From Lysobacteraceae bacterium (lineage in GTDB: Bacteria; Pseudomonadota; Gammaproteobacteria; DSM-19610): a DNA stretch of 10,540 nt. The stretch spans positions 1 through 10,540 of the forward strand of contig JAIVHA010000168.1 of the NCBI GenBank assembly GCA_020201295.1. The letters run 5' to 3'. The position numbers and the translations under genes are program-made. Below the pieces are notes generated by a model that was not told the DNA's origin, ran no database searches, and saw nothing but the letters and a program-made list of their open reading frames with translations. This document shows, piece by piece, positions 1-8,652 of the stretch (position 1 is the stretch's first letter; every line of letters starts with the position of its first letter).

Positions 1-1378
1 GGCCCTCACCCTGCCTGGCAATCCGCACCCGTGCCTGGTATCGATTGCGCAGTTCTTCCTGAAGCGCCTCACTGGCCTCGGCTTCACCATGTACCAGCAG
101 CACTGGCGGGCGGTTGTTGAAACCCTGGTACCAGCGCAACAGGCCCGCCTGGTCTGCATGGGCGGACAGGCCACCGATGGTGTGAATCTTCGCGGCCACC
201 TTGATCTTCTCGCCCCACAGGCTGATGGATTCCGTTCCATCCACCAACGATCGACCCAGGGTGCCGCGGGCCTGGAAGCCGGCAATGATCACATGGCAGT
301 CGCGGCGCCAGATGTTGTGCTTGAAGTGGTGGCGGATCCGGCCGCCGTTGCACATGCCACTGCCGGCGATGATGATCGCCCCCGACTGGATATTGTTCAG
401 CTTCATGGACTGCTGGGGGGTGCGGCTGAAATGCAGGTTGGGTAACAGGGGCTGTTCCTTGTTTTTCTTCCAGAGGTCATAGGCCTCATCGTTGAACAGG
501 TTGCTGTGGCGCAGATAGACCTCGGTGGCCTCGATGGCCATGGGGCTGTCGAGGAATACCTGCCAATTGCCCAATCCCCACTCCTCGAAATGCTTGCCGA
601 ACAGGTACAGGATTTCCTGGGTGCGTCCCACGGCGAAGGCCGGCATGAGGATATTCCCGCCTTCGGACATGGCATCGGTCATGACCTGGTGGATTTCCGC
701 GTAGGTTTCCTGCAACGGCCGATGACAGCGGTTGCCGTAGGTGCTCTCCAGCATCACCAGATCTGCATCGTGGATGCGGGCCGGATCGGCCAGGATGGGG
801 TCCTCGTGATAACCGAGGTCCCCGCTGAACACCAATTTGCGGTCCGACTGATCCTCGTGCAACCAGAGCTGCACGATGGAGGAACCCAGGATGTGGCCGG
901 CATCGGCCAGCTCCACTTCCACCCCCGGCAGGATCCTGGTGCGCTTGCTGTAATCCAGCACCTTGAATTGGTGCATCACCCGCTGGGCATCCTGCACCGT
1001 GTAGAGTGGCTCCACCCGACCCAGCCCCTTGCGCTGGCGCTTGCGGTTTTCCCACTCGGCATCCTTCTCGCTGATGAAGGCGGAATCCTTGAGCATGATG
1101 CGACACAGGTCACGGCAGGCACGATGGGTATAGATAGGGCCCCGGTAGCCTTCCTTGTACAACAGCGGCAGACGGCCCGAGTGGTCGATATGGGCATGAC
1201 TGAGGATGACGGCATCCAGGGCCTGTGGATTGAAAGGGAAAGGTTCGCGATTGCGCTGTTCGGTCTCGTCACCCCCTTGCAGTAGGCCGCAATCGAGCAA
1301 CACCCTCTTGGAGCCCACCTGGACCAGGTGACAGGAACCGGTAACCTCGCCGGCGGCGCCGTAGCAATGTAGTTTCAT
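1..1378 (-). CDS. Beta-CASP metallo-beta-lactamase-fold hydrolase with RNA-specificity domain (3' end cut by window)
   Basis: 459 residues are visible and the reading frame leaves the window at position 1; family members are usually about 450-470 residues, so only a few C-terminal residues should be missing. The N-terminal MBL domain has the zinc-binding HAHIDH motif at residues 61-66, DAGH with H162, and SGD with D187. The beta-CASP insert follows, then the RNA-specificity segment with SGMCNGGR near 340-347, GFQARGTLGR near 367-376, GLSAHAD at 403-409 and LVHGE near 428-432. Proteins with this architecture are zinc-dependent, cytoplasmic RNA- or nucleic-acid-processing nucleases related to CPSF-73 and archaeal aCPSF; the substrate of the bacterial branch is poorly known. 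The start is ATG at 1376-1378, preceded by AAGGA with 7-nt spacing. The gene lies 47 bp downstream of the RND pump on the same strand with no visible terminator between, so co-transcription is possible. Family assignment is strong; physiological role is not known from sequence. Confidence 0.93.
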   Translation of the reverse strand, partial: MKLHCYGAAGEVTGSCHLVQVGSKRVLLDCGLLQGGDETEQRNREPFPFNPQALDAVILSHAHIDHSGRLPLLYKEGYRGPIYTHRACRDLCRIMLKDSAFISEKDAEWENRKRQRKGLGRVEPLYTVQDAQRVMHQFKVLDYSKRTRILPGVEVELADAGHILGSSIVQLWLHEDQSDRKLVFSGDLGYHEDPILADPARIHDADLVMLESTYGNRCHRPLQETYAEIHQVMTDAMSEGGNILMPAFAVGRTQEILYLFGKHFEEWGLGNWQVFLDSPMAIEATEVYLRHSNLFNDEAYDLWKKNKEQPLLPNLHFSRTPQQSMKLNNIQSGAIIIAGSGMCNGGRIRHHFKHNIWRRDCHVIIAGFQARGTLGRSLVDGTESISLWGEKIKVAAKIHTIGGLSAHADQAGLLRWYQGFNNRPPVLLVHGEAEASEALQEELRNRYQARVRIARQGEG

Positions 1379-1426
1379 GCCCATATCCTTGTCCTTGTTT
1401 TAATGCAGGCTTCGATTTGCAGCATA

Positions 1427-2872
1427 TCAGGTACTCGGTGCCGCATCAGCCGCAGGATTCGACGGCTGCGCGCGCATCAGGTGATGATGGGTCAATTGGT
1501 ATAACACCGGCACCAGCACCAGACTGACCAGCATGGAGAAGCTCAGGCCGGAGACGATGGTGACTGCGAGTGGCTTGAGCATTTCAGACCCCTCGCCCAG
1601 CCCCAGGGCCAAGGGGGTCATGCCTGCCACCGTGGTCATGGTGGTCATCATGATCGGGCGCAGGCGCAGGCGCGCGGCCTCCAGGATGGCCTCGCGCACC
1701 ACCTTGCCCCGCTCACGCATGATCTCGATGTATTCCCCCAATACGATGGCATTGTTCACCACGATTCCCGCCAGCATGATCATGCCGAGCCAGATGGGCA
1801 TGGATAGCGGTAAATCCGTGAACTCGATACCCAGTGCCACGCCAATGACGGCAAAGGGCACACTGAACAGGATGATGAAGGGATTGCGGAGGGATTCATA
1901 CTGGATGGCCATCACCACGAAGACGGGGCCGATGGAGGCGCTGATTTCCACGATACGTAATTGGTTGTCACGCATGATCACCGCCGGCGAGGCGATCAGG
2001 TTTACCCCGGCCACGTCCCCCAGGTGTATGGCCGGGCGATCGGGCCGTGCCGGGTACAGCAACACCGACTGCAGGCGCTGGGGGTCGGAAGCGACTTCAC
2101 GTGGCAGGCGCAGGCGCACGTTGTAGCTGCGGTCATTTTCGATGAAATCAGTCACCACGATGCCTTCCAGGGCAATCCGCATGGCGCTGGCGACATTTTC
2201 CACATCCAGGTTGAGCATGCTGGCCCGTTCCCGGTCGATATCAATACTGATTTCGTGATGAATCTCTTCCAGGGAGTGCTGCAGGTTGCTAAGCCCTTCC
2301 AGGGAACGCAAGCGCAGCACCACCTCGTCGGCGATGTTTTCCAGTCTCTTCTGGTCTGGGCCCTGTATGCGCAGACTGATGTCATCGTCACCACGGCTGG
2401 TGCGAATCCCGCGAATGCCGGGCATCCGCATGTTGACCCTCAGCCCCGCCTGTTGCTGCTCCGCAACGAGTTTTTTGATTTTCTCGATCCACTCATTGCT
2501 GCTCAGGCTGCGCTCCGCCAGCGGTACCAATTGAACATTGATGTCGGCACGGTTGGCCACCTCGCGCTGGGAACGTCCGAAGATGGAACCACCCACCAGC
2601 GTAAACACATGGGCCACTTCCGGTTGCTCGGCCAACAGTTCCTCGATGATGCGTACGCGTTCATCCGTCTGGTCGATGGTGGACCCTGGATCACTGGTAA
2701 TGTTGATCCTGACCCGGCCATCATCCATATCAGGCAAAAAGATCTCCGGCTTGCCGATAAAGCTCTGGCTGGCCAGGGCCAGCATGATGACGCCTGCCAG
2801 GACCACCAAATAAGGCACCTTCAGAAAGGGTATGGACCTTGGCCGCCAGGGCCGGCACCAGGGTAAGGGCAA
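1427..2872 (-). pseudogene. RND efflux pump inner-membrane subunit, C-terminal half (frameshifted fragment)
   Basis: This frame carries the second half of an AcrB-type RND permease. Homology begins around residue 14, at the start of TM7 (VPYLVVLAGV). The second porter repeat follows (DMDDGRVRINITSDPGS and onward), then the late membrane segments with VMAIQYESLRNPF, GIVVNNAIVL and RLRPIMMTT. The nominal start is TTG at 2870-2872 inside the upstream half's coding region, so it is probably not a genuine initiation site; the fragment is best read as the continuation of the 2730-4328 reading frame after a frameshift. A second lesion is visible: near 1928-1940 the sequence goes directly from VEISASIG to PVFVVMAIQYES. 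Family members normally carry some 55-65 residues between these points, including the end of the periplasmic domain and most of TM8. The C-terminus looks normal. An assembly or sequencing fault is possible. Family identity is certain; function is doubtful. Confidence 0.88.
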
Positions 2873-4328
2873 TGACCAGCGAGGCCAGGATGGCGGCGGA
2901 AATGGTGAAGATCAGTTCCCGGAACAACAGCCCGGTCAGGCCGCCGATGAACAGGAAGGGCAGCACCGCCGCCAGGTTGGTGCTGGTGGAGGCGACGATG
3001 GCGCTGTTCACCTCCTCGGCGGCATGCGTGCCGGCATCCAGGTCGCCCTCGCCCATGCGCTGGTGGCGATAGATGTTCTCCAGCATGACGATGGTGTTGT
3101 CGACGATCAGCCCCACGCCCAGCGCCAGACCACCCAGGGTCATGATGTTGAGCGTCAGCCCGCCTACCCCCATGAACACGAAGGTCACCATGATGGCGAT
3201 GGGGATGGCACTGCCGATGATGAGGGTGCGGCGCAGATTGCCGAGGAACACGAATACCACCAGCATGGCCAGAATGGCGCCGCTGACGGCGGCCGTGGCG
3301 GAGTTGGTCAGGGCATGGCGGATATAGATGGACTGGTCATCCACACTGCGCAGTTCGATGTCGGGAGGCATCAGTCCCTGCTGCTCCAACCAGACGAGGC
3401 GATCCCGCACCGCATCCACCACGGCCACGGTGTTGGCGTTGGGTTGCTTCTGGATGGACAGCTTGATGCCCGGAATGCCGTTGAGACGTGCGCGCAGGCG
3501 CTCATCCTCGTGGGTGTCGATGATCTCCGCCACTTCCTGCAGGTGGATCACCTCGCCGCCGGGCAGGGTCAAAGGTAATTCGGCGAGATCGCGCACACTG
3601 GTGTAGCGTCCACTGATGCGCCCGGAGAGCTCCTGTTTGGACATCTGCAACCGTCCCGCCGGGGCCTCGCGATTACCGCGCTGAAGGGCGCTGATCAGGT
3701 CCTGCATCTCCAGCCCCAGGCCGGCCAGGCGCTGCTGGTCCGGCAGGATCTGGATCTCGCGATTGAGCCCGCCTCCCACCTCGGCAGCAGCCACCCCCGG
3801 CAGGGTGATGAACCACTTGCTGAACACATCGTCTACCCAGGTACGCAGTTCCACCGAATCCCGCAGGGGCGAGCTGACCACGAACTCGATCACCGGGATC
3901 TGGGACGGGTCACGCTTGTAGATCAGGGGCGGATCCGGGGTCTCGGGCAGGAAGCGCTTGGCCCGGTCCAGCCGGGTGCTGGCGTCGCGCAGGGCGATAT
4001 CGATGTCCTTGCCATAGGGGAAGGACAGGTTGACAGTGCTGTTGCCCTCGCTGGTACGCGACTGGACGCTGATGGCGTCCTCGGTGATGGCCAGCTGTTC
4101 TTCCAGCTGGCGGGTGAACTGGTCTTCCATGACCGCCGCCGGTACACCGGGATTGAGTACCCGCACCACGATCTCGGGATAGATGATATGAGGGTGCAGG
4201 TCGATGGCCAGGCGGGCCAGGGCGAAGAACCCGAGCACGATCACGGCCAGGGCGATCATGGTCACCCCTACCGGATGACGAATGGACCAGGCGGCCAGGC
4301 CGCCGGTACGCAAGCCTTTGCCGCTCAT
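2730..4328 (-). pseudogene. RND efflux pump inner-membrane subunit, N-terminal half (frameshifted fragment)
   Basis: This frame encodes the first half of an AcrB-type RND (HAE-like) proton-driven inner-membrane efflux permease. Visible are TM1 (residues about 18-38), the first porter repeat, TM2-TM6, and the proton-relay motif VGLIVDNTIV with D410, matching the TM4 aspartates of AcrB. Similarity runs to LTLVPALAAK at residue 497 (about position 2838). After that the frame gives about 35 unrelated residues (VHTLSEGALF and onward) and stops at 2730, while the true continuation is in the frame of 1427-2872. Full pumps have a linker of roughly 35-45 residues between this point and TM7, and most of it is absent, so a deletion whose length is not a multiple of three fits better than a single-base indel. 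The start is ATG with GGAGGA 8 nt upstream, one base after the adaptor stop, a tightly coupled operon. Substrate is unknown; no metal-pump signature is evident. Confidence 0.9.
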
Positions 4329-4329
4329 C

Positions 4330-5400
4330 TCAGGAATCCTCCGCCGGCACCGGGTTCACCGGCTTGACCTGCTTGCCGGGACTCAGGCCCAGGAAGCCCT
4401 TGGTGATCACCTGCTGTCCCGGCTCCAGACCGGTGAGGATTTCCACCTGTTCCGCCAACCTCAAGCCACTGGTGACGGCCACGCGCCGGGCGCGATTCTC
4501 CGCATCGAGCACCAGCACATATTCGCTGGCATCGTCACTGCGCAGGGCACTGAAGGGTATGACGAAACGTTCGCGGGCATGGGTGGTGAATTCCACCCTG
4601 CACAGCTGCCCCGGCGCGGCACCGCTCGGTACCGGGTTCAGCTCCACTTCCACGGTTCCACGGCGGGTGACCGGGTCCAGGGACGGGAAAATGCGCACGA
4701 TGCGCCCGGAATGAACTTCGTCCCCCAGGGCATCGATACGCACATTGGCGGTATCGCCCAGGCGTAAATGGGGCAATACCAGTTCGGAAACCTCCACTGC
4801 GGTCAACAGGGAGGAAAGATCGGCTACCGTGAGCACATGACGCATGCGCTCCACCACATTCCCCGGTTCCGACAGGCGTGTCGTGACCACACCATCGATG
4901 GGACTCTCGATGGTGGTGTAGCCGAGCCGGGTGCGCAGCAATTGCTCGTCGGCCTGCGCGATCTCGAGCTGTGTCAGGGCGCGGGCATATTCGTCTTCGG
5001 ACACCAGGTTACGCGCGCGCAGTTCCCGCAAGCGACGCAGATCCTGTTCCGCCTGTTTGCGGGTAGCACTGGCGCGTGCCAACTGGGCCTGGATGAGGGC
5101 ATCATCGAGACGCACCAGCAACTCTCCCTTTGCCACCCGATCCCCTTCGTAGTATGGGAACTCCCGGATCCGTCCCTCTTCCTGGGTATGGATCATCACC
5201 TCGTGACGGGCACGCAAGGTGCCGGTGCGGGTGCGCACCAGGCTGAGATTGGCCTGGACCACGGCCACCGTTTCCACCAGATGGGGACGTTCCGCACGGG
5301 CCTGCTCCGGGGGGGCAGAGGATCCGCAGCCACCCAGGATGAGCAGAAGAGCCAGAATCACCAGCCAGCGGGGGTAGGCAGGGGACGGTGTGTTTGTCAT
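4330..5400 (-). CDS. RND efflux periplasmic adaptor (membrane fusion protein), lipoprotein
   Basis: A 356-residue HlyD/AcrA-type adaptor that would bridge the RND pump to an outer-membrane channel of the TolC type. Residues 12-25 form a hydrophobic signal ending in the lipobox LGGC, with Cys25 as the predicted lipidated residue. The first lipoyl half lies near 60-98 (GTLRARHEVMIHTQEEGRI and onward). An alpha-helical hairpin spans about 99-158, and the second lipoyl half starts at YTTIESPIDGVV near 161-172. The beta-barrel covers about 195-270 and a membrane-proximal domain about 275-345. ATG at 5398-5400 is chosen because the signal peptide begins there; an upstream GTG at 5491-5493 adds 31 residues that would bury the signal. 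Its ribosome site is weak. It ends one base before the pump start. With the pump broken, this adaptor may be orphaned. No outer-membrane partner gene is in the window. Confidence 0.92.
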   Translation of the reverse strand: MTNTPSPAYPRWLVILALLLILGGCGSSAPPEQARAERPHLVETVAVVQANLSLVRTRTGTLRARHEVMIHTQEEGRIREFPYYEGDRVAKGELLVRLDDALIQAQLARASATRKQAEQDLRRLRELRARNLVSEDEYARALTQLEIAQADEQLLRTRLGYTTIESPIDGVVTTRLSEPGNVVERMRHVLTVADLSSLLTAVEVSELVLPHLRLGDTANVRIDALGDEVHSGRIVRIFPSLDPVTRRGTVEVELNPVPSGAAPGQLCRVEFTTHARERFVIPFSALRSDDASEYVLVLDAENRARRVAVTSGLRLAEQVEILTGLEPGQQVITKGFLGLSPGKQVKPVNPVPAEDS

Positions 5401-5481
5401 TATGCTGGGCAAGGCGGGAATTCCTGTGGTGGGGGCCGGGTGCCCCGGGCTCGGAAAGTAGACACCAAAGTCGCGTAGTTT

Positions 5482-5498
5482 ACTCCTGCACAAGGAGT
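5482..5498. promoter_or_regulatory. Palindrome in the divergent adaptor/MFS intergenic region
   Basis: ACTCCT (5482-5487) and AGGAGT (5493-5498) form six-base arms around GCACA, in the 165-bp gap between the divergent adaptor (start 5400) and MFS (start 5566) genes. On the plus strand it is followed by TTTTTTCTTT if the arm's final T is counted, so it resembles a short intrinsic terminator or attenuator. No plus-strand gene lies upstream to be terminated, so an operator for a local regulator is an alternative. A second weak hairpin, CCCTG/CAGGG, lies at 5521-5537. I do not see a convincing -35/-10 pair for either gene. Confidence 0.3.
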
Positions 5499-5565
5499 TT
5501 TTTCTTTCCCCCGTACATTACCCTGCCGCTGACAGGGATGAAAGGGCTAGCGGAAAAGGTCCGAA

Positions 5566-6819
5566 ATGCTGCGTACCATAACCTCCATCTACTCCTTGCT
5601 GGCGGCCGTCGCCATCCTGCTGCTGGGCTCCGGCTTACTGGGCACGGTGGTGGCCCTGCGTGCCGGGATCGAACAATTCCCTACCGCCGTCATCGGCCTG
5701 GTCATGGCCGGTTTCTTCCTCGGCTATGTGCTGGGTTCCTATCTGTGCCCACACATCGTGCGCAGTTTCGGCCATATCCGCAGCTTTTCCGCCTTTGCCG
5801 CCATCGGTTGCGCCACGGTGATCCTGCACGGCCTGTTGATTCATCCGATGGTGTGGATCGGCCTGCGCATTGTCACCGGTATCTGCATGCTGGGCATGTA
5901 CCTGGTCATCGAGTCCTGGCTCAGTGGCCTGTCCACCAACCGCACCCGCGGCAGCCTGTTCGCCGTGTACATGACCATCAACCTGCTGGCCCTGGGTGCC
6001 GGGCAGTTCCTCATCCTGGTCTACGGGGTGACGGACGTGGCTCCATTCGCGCTCAGCGCCCTGTTCTTCTCCCTGGCCCTGGTGCCCATCGCTCTGACCC
6101 GCATGCCCCAGCCCACGCCGGTGGTGGCGGCACGCCTGGGTCTCGGCCAGCTCTATGCCACCTCACCCCTGGGCGCCACCGGGGCGCTCGTATCCGGCCT
6201 AGTGAGCGGTGGCTTCTGGGGCATGGGTCCCCTGTTCGCCCTGGAGGCGGGCTTCACGGAAGCCGGCATCGCCATTTTCATGAGTGGCGTGATTTTCGGC
6301 GGCGCCCTGCTGCAATGGCCCCTTGGCCACTTGTCTGACAATCATGACCGCCGCATGGTGATGCTGGGCATCAGTCTCGCCGGCGGCCTGGCGGCACTGG
6401 CGGTGTTCCTGCTGGTAAAATTGCATCCCAACCTCTCCTTCATGGCGGCGGTGCTATTCGGGGGCTGCGCCTTCTCCATCTATTCCCTCAGCGTGGCCCA
6501 TGCCAATGACCATGTCGATGCCAATCATGTAATGGAAACCAGCCGCGGCCTGCTGCTGCTCAGCGGCATCGGCGCCAGCCTCGGTCCCATCCTGGCGGGC
6601 CTGCTGATGGGCTGGGCGGGCGCCGGCAGCCTGATGGCCTATTTTGCCTTGCTCCTCACCCTGCTGGCCGGCTTCATCTGGTTCCGTCGCAAGGTCGGGC
6701 ACCAGATAAGCACGGAGGAACAGGCCGATTTCGTCATGATGGCACGCACTTCGACAGAAGTGCTGGAGATGGACCCCCGCACGGAAGAGGATCTGACTGA
6801 TGGCTCGGAAAGCAGATAA
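5566..6819 (+). CDS. MFS transporter, YcaD-like
   Basis: A 417-residue major facilitator superfamily inner-membrane protein with about twelve hydrophobic segments spread over residues 8-375, followed by a hydrophilic, acidic tail of about 40 residues (from VGHQIS to the end). The pattern matches the E. coli YcaD group: VIESWLSG after TM4, NRTRGSLFAVYM in the next loop (compare NRGRLLAAYM in YcaD), and LLQWPLGHLSDNHDRR after TM8 (compare LGQWPIGRLADKFGR). The substrate of this group is not established. The start is ATG at 5566 with AAGG 6 nt upstream. It is transcribed away from the RND efflux operon, and the next gene (ybiT) is on the same strand 237 bp later. An unusual feature is the long charged C-terminal extension, which YcaD of E. 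coli lacks as far as I recall. Confidence 0.9.
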   Translation: MLRTITSIYSLLAAVAILLLGSGLLGTVVALRAGIEQFPTAVIGLVMAGFFLGYVLGSYLCPHIVRSFGHIRSFSAFAAIGCATVILHGLLIHPMVWIGLRIVTGICMLGMYLVIESWLSGLSTNRTRGSLFAVYMTINLLALGAGQFLILVYGVTDVAPFALSALFFSLALVPIALTRMPQPTPVVAARLGLGQLYATSPLGATGALVSGLVSGGFWGMGPLFALEAGFTEAGIAIFMSGVIFGGALLQWPLGHLSDNHDRRMVMLGISLAGGLAALAVFLLVKLHPNLSFMAAVLFGGCAFSIYSLSVAHANDHVDANHVMETSRGLLLLSGIGASLGPILAGLLMGWAGAGSLMAYFALLLTLLAGFIWFRRKVGHQISTEEQADFVMMARTSTEVLEMDPRTEEDLTDGSESR

Positions 6820-6892
6820 AGAGCGACCACGATTCGAGAAAATACGACTTCTCAAGCTGTGTCATGACAGACCCGGTGGCCGCATTGGGCAT

Positions 6893-6924
6893 CTCGTCAT
6901 TCCCGCATGCGCGGGAATGACGAG
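6893..6924. repeat. 32-bp inverted repeat (REP-like or terminator stem)
   Basis: CTCGTCATTCCCGC (6893-6906) and GCGGGAATGACGAG (6911-6924) are perfect 14-base arms around ATGC. The GTCATTCCCGC core is typical of short palindromic units scattered between genes in many proteobacterial genomes. A run of six T starts at 6932, eight bases after the stem, so it could also help end the MFS transcript, although the spacing is not that of a standard intrinsic terminator. Only one copy is present in this window. Confidence 0.75.
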
Positions 6925-7046
6925 TGAGCGATTTTTTCCGCCCCATGCTGTACCCGGGGCCGAAATCAGTGGACAATACGCCGTTTCGGCGTGATCCCCC
7001 CGTCCGACCCTGTTCACCCGCGCGCTACGGGCGCGCTGCTATGTTT

Positions 7047-7050
7047 GGAG
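7047..7050 (+). promoter_or_regulatory. Ribosome binding site that sets the ybiT start at TTG
   Basis: GGAG lies 6 nt before TTG at 7057-7059. Starting there gives MLSTANITMQFG, which aligns with the E. coli YbiT start MLVSSNVTMQFG. The upstream in-frame GTG at 6991 would add 22 residues with no counterpart in the family and lacks a comparable ribosome site. Confidence 0.75.
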
Positions 7051-7056
7051 CCATCC

Positions 7057-8652
7057 TTGCTGTCCACTGCCAATATCACCATGCAATTCGGGGCCAAGCC
7101 CCTGTTCGAAAACATTTCCGTCAAGTTCGCCGATGGCAACCGCTATGGTTTGATCGGTGCCAACGGCTGTGGCAAATCCACGCTGATGAAGATTCTCGCG
7201 GGTGAGTTGGCACCCTCCTCCGGCAATGTGTCCCTGGACGCCAACCAGCGCCTGGGTCGTCTGCGCCAGGACCAGTTCGCCTACGAGGAATTCAGCGTAC
7301 TGGACACCGTGATCATGGGCCATGAAGAACTGTGGCGCGTGAAACACGAACGCGACCGGATCTATGCACTGCCGGAGATGAGCGAAAGTGACGGCATGAA
7401 GGTAGCCGAGCTGGAGGTGGAATTCGCCGAATATGACGGCTATACCGCCGAAGCACGCGCCGGTGAACTGCTGCTCGGTATCGGCATTCCCCTGGACCAG
7501 CACACCGGCCCGATGAGCGCCGTGGCGCCGGGCTGGAAACTCCGCATCCTGCTGGCCCAGGCCCTGTTTGCCGACCCGGACATCCTGCTGCTGGACGAAC
7601 CCACCAACCATCTGGACATCAACACCATCCGCTGGCTGGAAGGCCTGATCAACGCCCGCAACAGCACCATGGTAATCATTTCCCATGACCGCCATTTCCT
7701 GAATTCCGTCTGTACACACATGGCGGACCTGGATTTCGGTGAACTGCGTGTCTATCCCGGCAACTACGACGATTACATGACCGCGTCAACGCAGGCGCGC
7801 GAACGGCTACTCTCCGACAACGCCAAGAAAAAGGCACAGATTGCGGATCTGCAGGCCTTTGTCAGCCGCTTCTCCGCCAATGCCTCCAAGGCACGCCAGG
7901 CCACGTCACGTGCGCGCCAGATCGAGAAAATCAAGCTGGATGAGGTCAAGCCTTCGAGCCGACAGAACCCCTACATCCGTTTCGAGCAGGAAAAGAAACT
8001 CTATCGCTCGGCGCTAAATGTGGAGGGTCTCGCCAAGAGCTTCGATGGAGAAGCCCTGTTCAGCAAGCTCGATCTGCGTATCGACGTCGGCGAACGGATG
8101 GCCATACTCGGACCCAACGGCGCCGGCAAGACCACCCTGTTGCGTTGCCTGATCGGTGACCTTGCTCCGGACACCGGCTCGGTGAAATGGTCCGAAAACG
8201 CCGATCCGGGCTACTTCGCCCAGGAACATACCGCCGACTTCGCCAATGACATGAGCCTGTTCGACTGGATGAGTCAATGGGCCAAAAAGAGTGACGATGA
8301 GCAGTGGATCCGCGGCACTCTGGGACGCATGCTGTTCTCCTCCGATGAGATCGCCAAATCGGTAAAGGTCCTGTCCGGTGGCGAACAGGGGCGCATGTTG
8401 TTTGGCAAGCTGATGCTGCAGCGACCCAATGTACTGGTGATGGATGAACCCACCAATCATCTGGACATGGAATCCATCGAATCCCTGAACCTGGCGCTGG
8501 AAAACTACCCCGGCACACTGATCTTCGTCAGCCATGACCGTGAATTTGTCTCCTCGCTCGCCAGCCGCATCCTGGAATTCACACCTGCCGGGATCGTGGA
8601 CTTCAATGGGAATTACGAAGACTACCTGCAGAGCCAGGGCTTGCAGGCGTAA
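7057..8652 (+). CDS. ybiT: ABC-F family ATPase YbiT
   Basis: A 531-residue soluble protein with two ATPase domains and no membrane segments, nearly colinear with the 530-residue E. coli YbiT. Domain 1 has Walker A GANGCGKS (34-41), a degenerate signature MSAVAPGWK as in E. coli YbiT, Walker B LLLDEPTNHLD with D180 and E181, and the H-loop SHDRH with H210. The long interdomain linker runs about 240-310 and includes KKKAQIADLQAFVSRFSANASKARQ. Domain 2 has Walker A GPNGAGKT (352-359), signature LSGGE (439-443), Walker B VMDEPTNHLD with D463 and E464, and SHDRE with H493. ABC-F proteins act on the ribosome, in many cases at the E site, to relieve stalls or regulate translation; the specific task of YbiT is less defined. 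TTG is chosen as start from family alignment and the GGAG site. All catalytic residues are present, so it should be functional. Confidence 0.96.
   Translation: MLSTANITMQFGAKPLFENISVKFADGNRYGLIGANGCGKSTLMKILAGELAPSSGNVSLDANQRLGRLRQDQFAYEEFSVLDTVIMGHEELWRVKHERDRIYALPEMSESDGMKVAELEVEFAEYDGYTAEARAGELLLGIGIPLDQHTGPMSAVAPGWKLRILLAQALFADPDILLLDEPTNHLDINTIRWLEGLINARNSTMVIISHDRHFLNSVCTHMADLDFGELRVYPGNYDDYMTASTQARERLLSDNAKKKAQIADLQAFVSRFSANASKARQATSRARQIEKIKLDEVKPSSRQNPYIRFEQEKKLYRSALNVEGLAKSFDGEALFSKLDLRIDVGERMAILGPNGAGKTTLLRCLIGDLAPDTGSVKWSENADPGYFAQEHTADFANDMSLFDWMSQWAKKSDDEQWIRGTLGRMLFSSDEIAKSVKVLSGGEQGRMLFGKLMLQRPNVLVMDEPTNHLDMESIESLNLALENYPGTLIFVSHDREFVSSLASRILEFTPAGIVDFNGNYEDYLQSQGLQA

Larger units (their letters stand above)
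6820..7056. other. Intergenic region between MFS gene and ybiT
   Basis: No supported gene. It contains the 32-bp palindrome at 6893-6924 and two further small hairpins: ACGCCG/CGGCGT with a TTT loop at 6978-6992, and GCGCGC/GCGCGC with a TACGG loop at 7020-7036. The second is close enough to the ybiT start to affect the leader RNA. I see no convincing sigma-70 promoter, although one for ybiT would be expected here. Confidence 0.5.

Noticed and set aside
486..1106. 206-codon minus-strand ORF overlapping the beta-CASP frame
   Set aside because: Wrong frame on the same strand; the true frame has the catalytic motifs and stays open across the region.
506..1285. Long plus-strand ORF of 259 codons opposite the beta-CASP gene
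   Set aside because: The opposite strand carries a complete set of beta-CASP motifs over the same bases; the plus ORF has no recognisable motif and is a shadow of GC-biased codon use.
1961..2866. 301-codon plus-strand ORF antisense to the RND pump
   Set aside because: It mirrors the real RND coding frame on the minus strand and its translation is low-complexity and rich in His and Gln without any family signature.
2832..3578. 248-codon plus-strand ORF antisense to the RND pump
   Set aside because: The translation is dominated by Gly, His, Asp and Gln, typical of the antisense of membrane-protein codons.
5388..6338. 316-codon plus-strand ORF overlapping the MFS gene
   Set aside because: Its Arg, His and Pro-rich translation is the frame-shifted reading of the MFS gene, which has clear transmembrane segments and a ribosome site.
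6991..7056. N-terminal extension of ybiT from GTG at 6991
   Set aside because: The extra residues have no counterpart in YbiT, and GGAG before TTG at 7057 gives the family's usual N-terminus.
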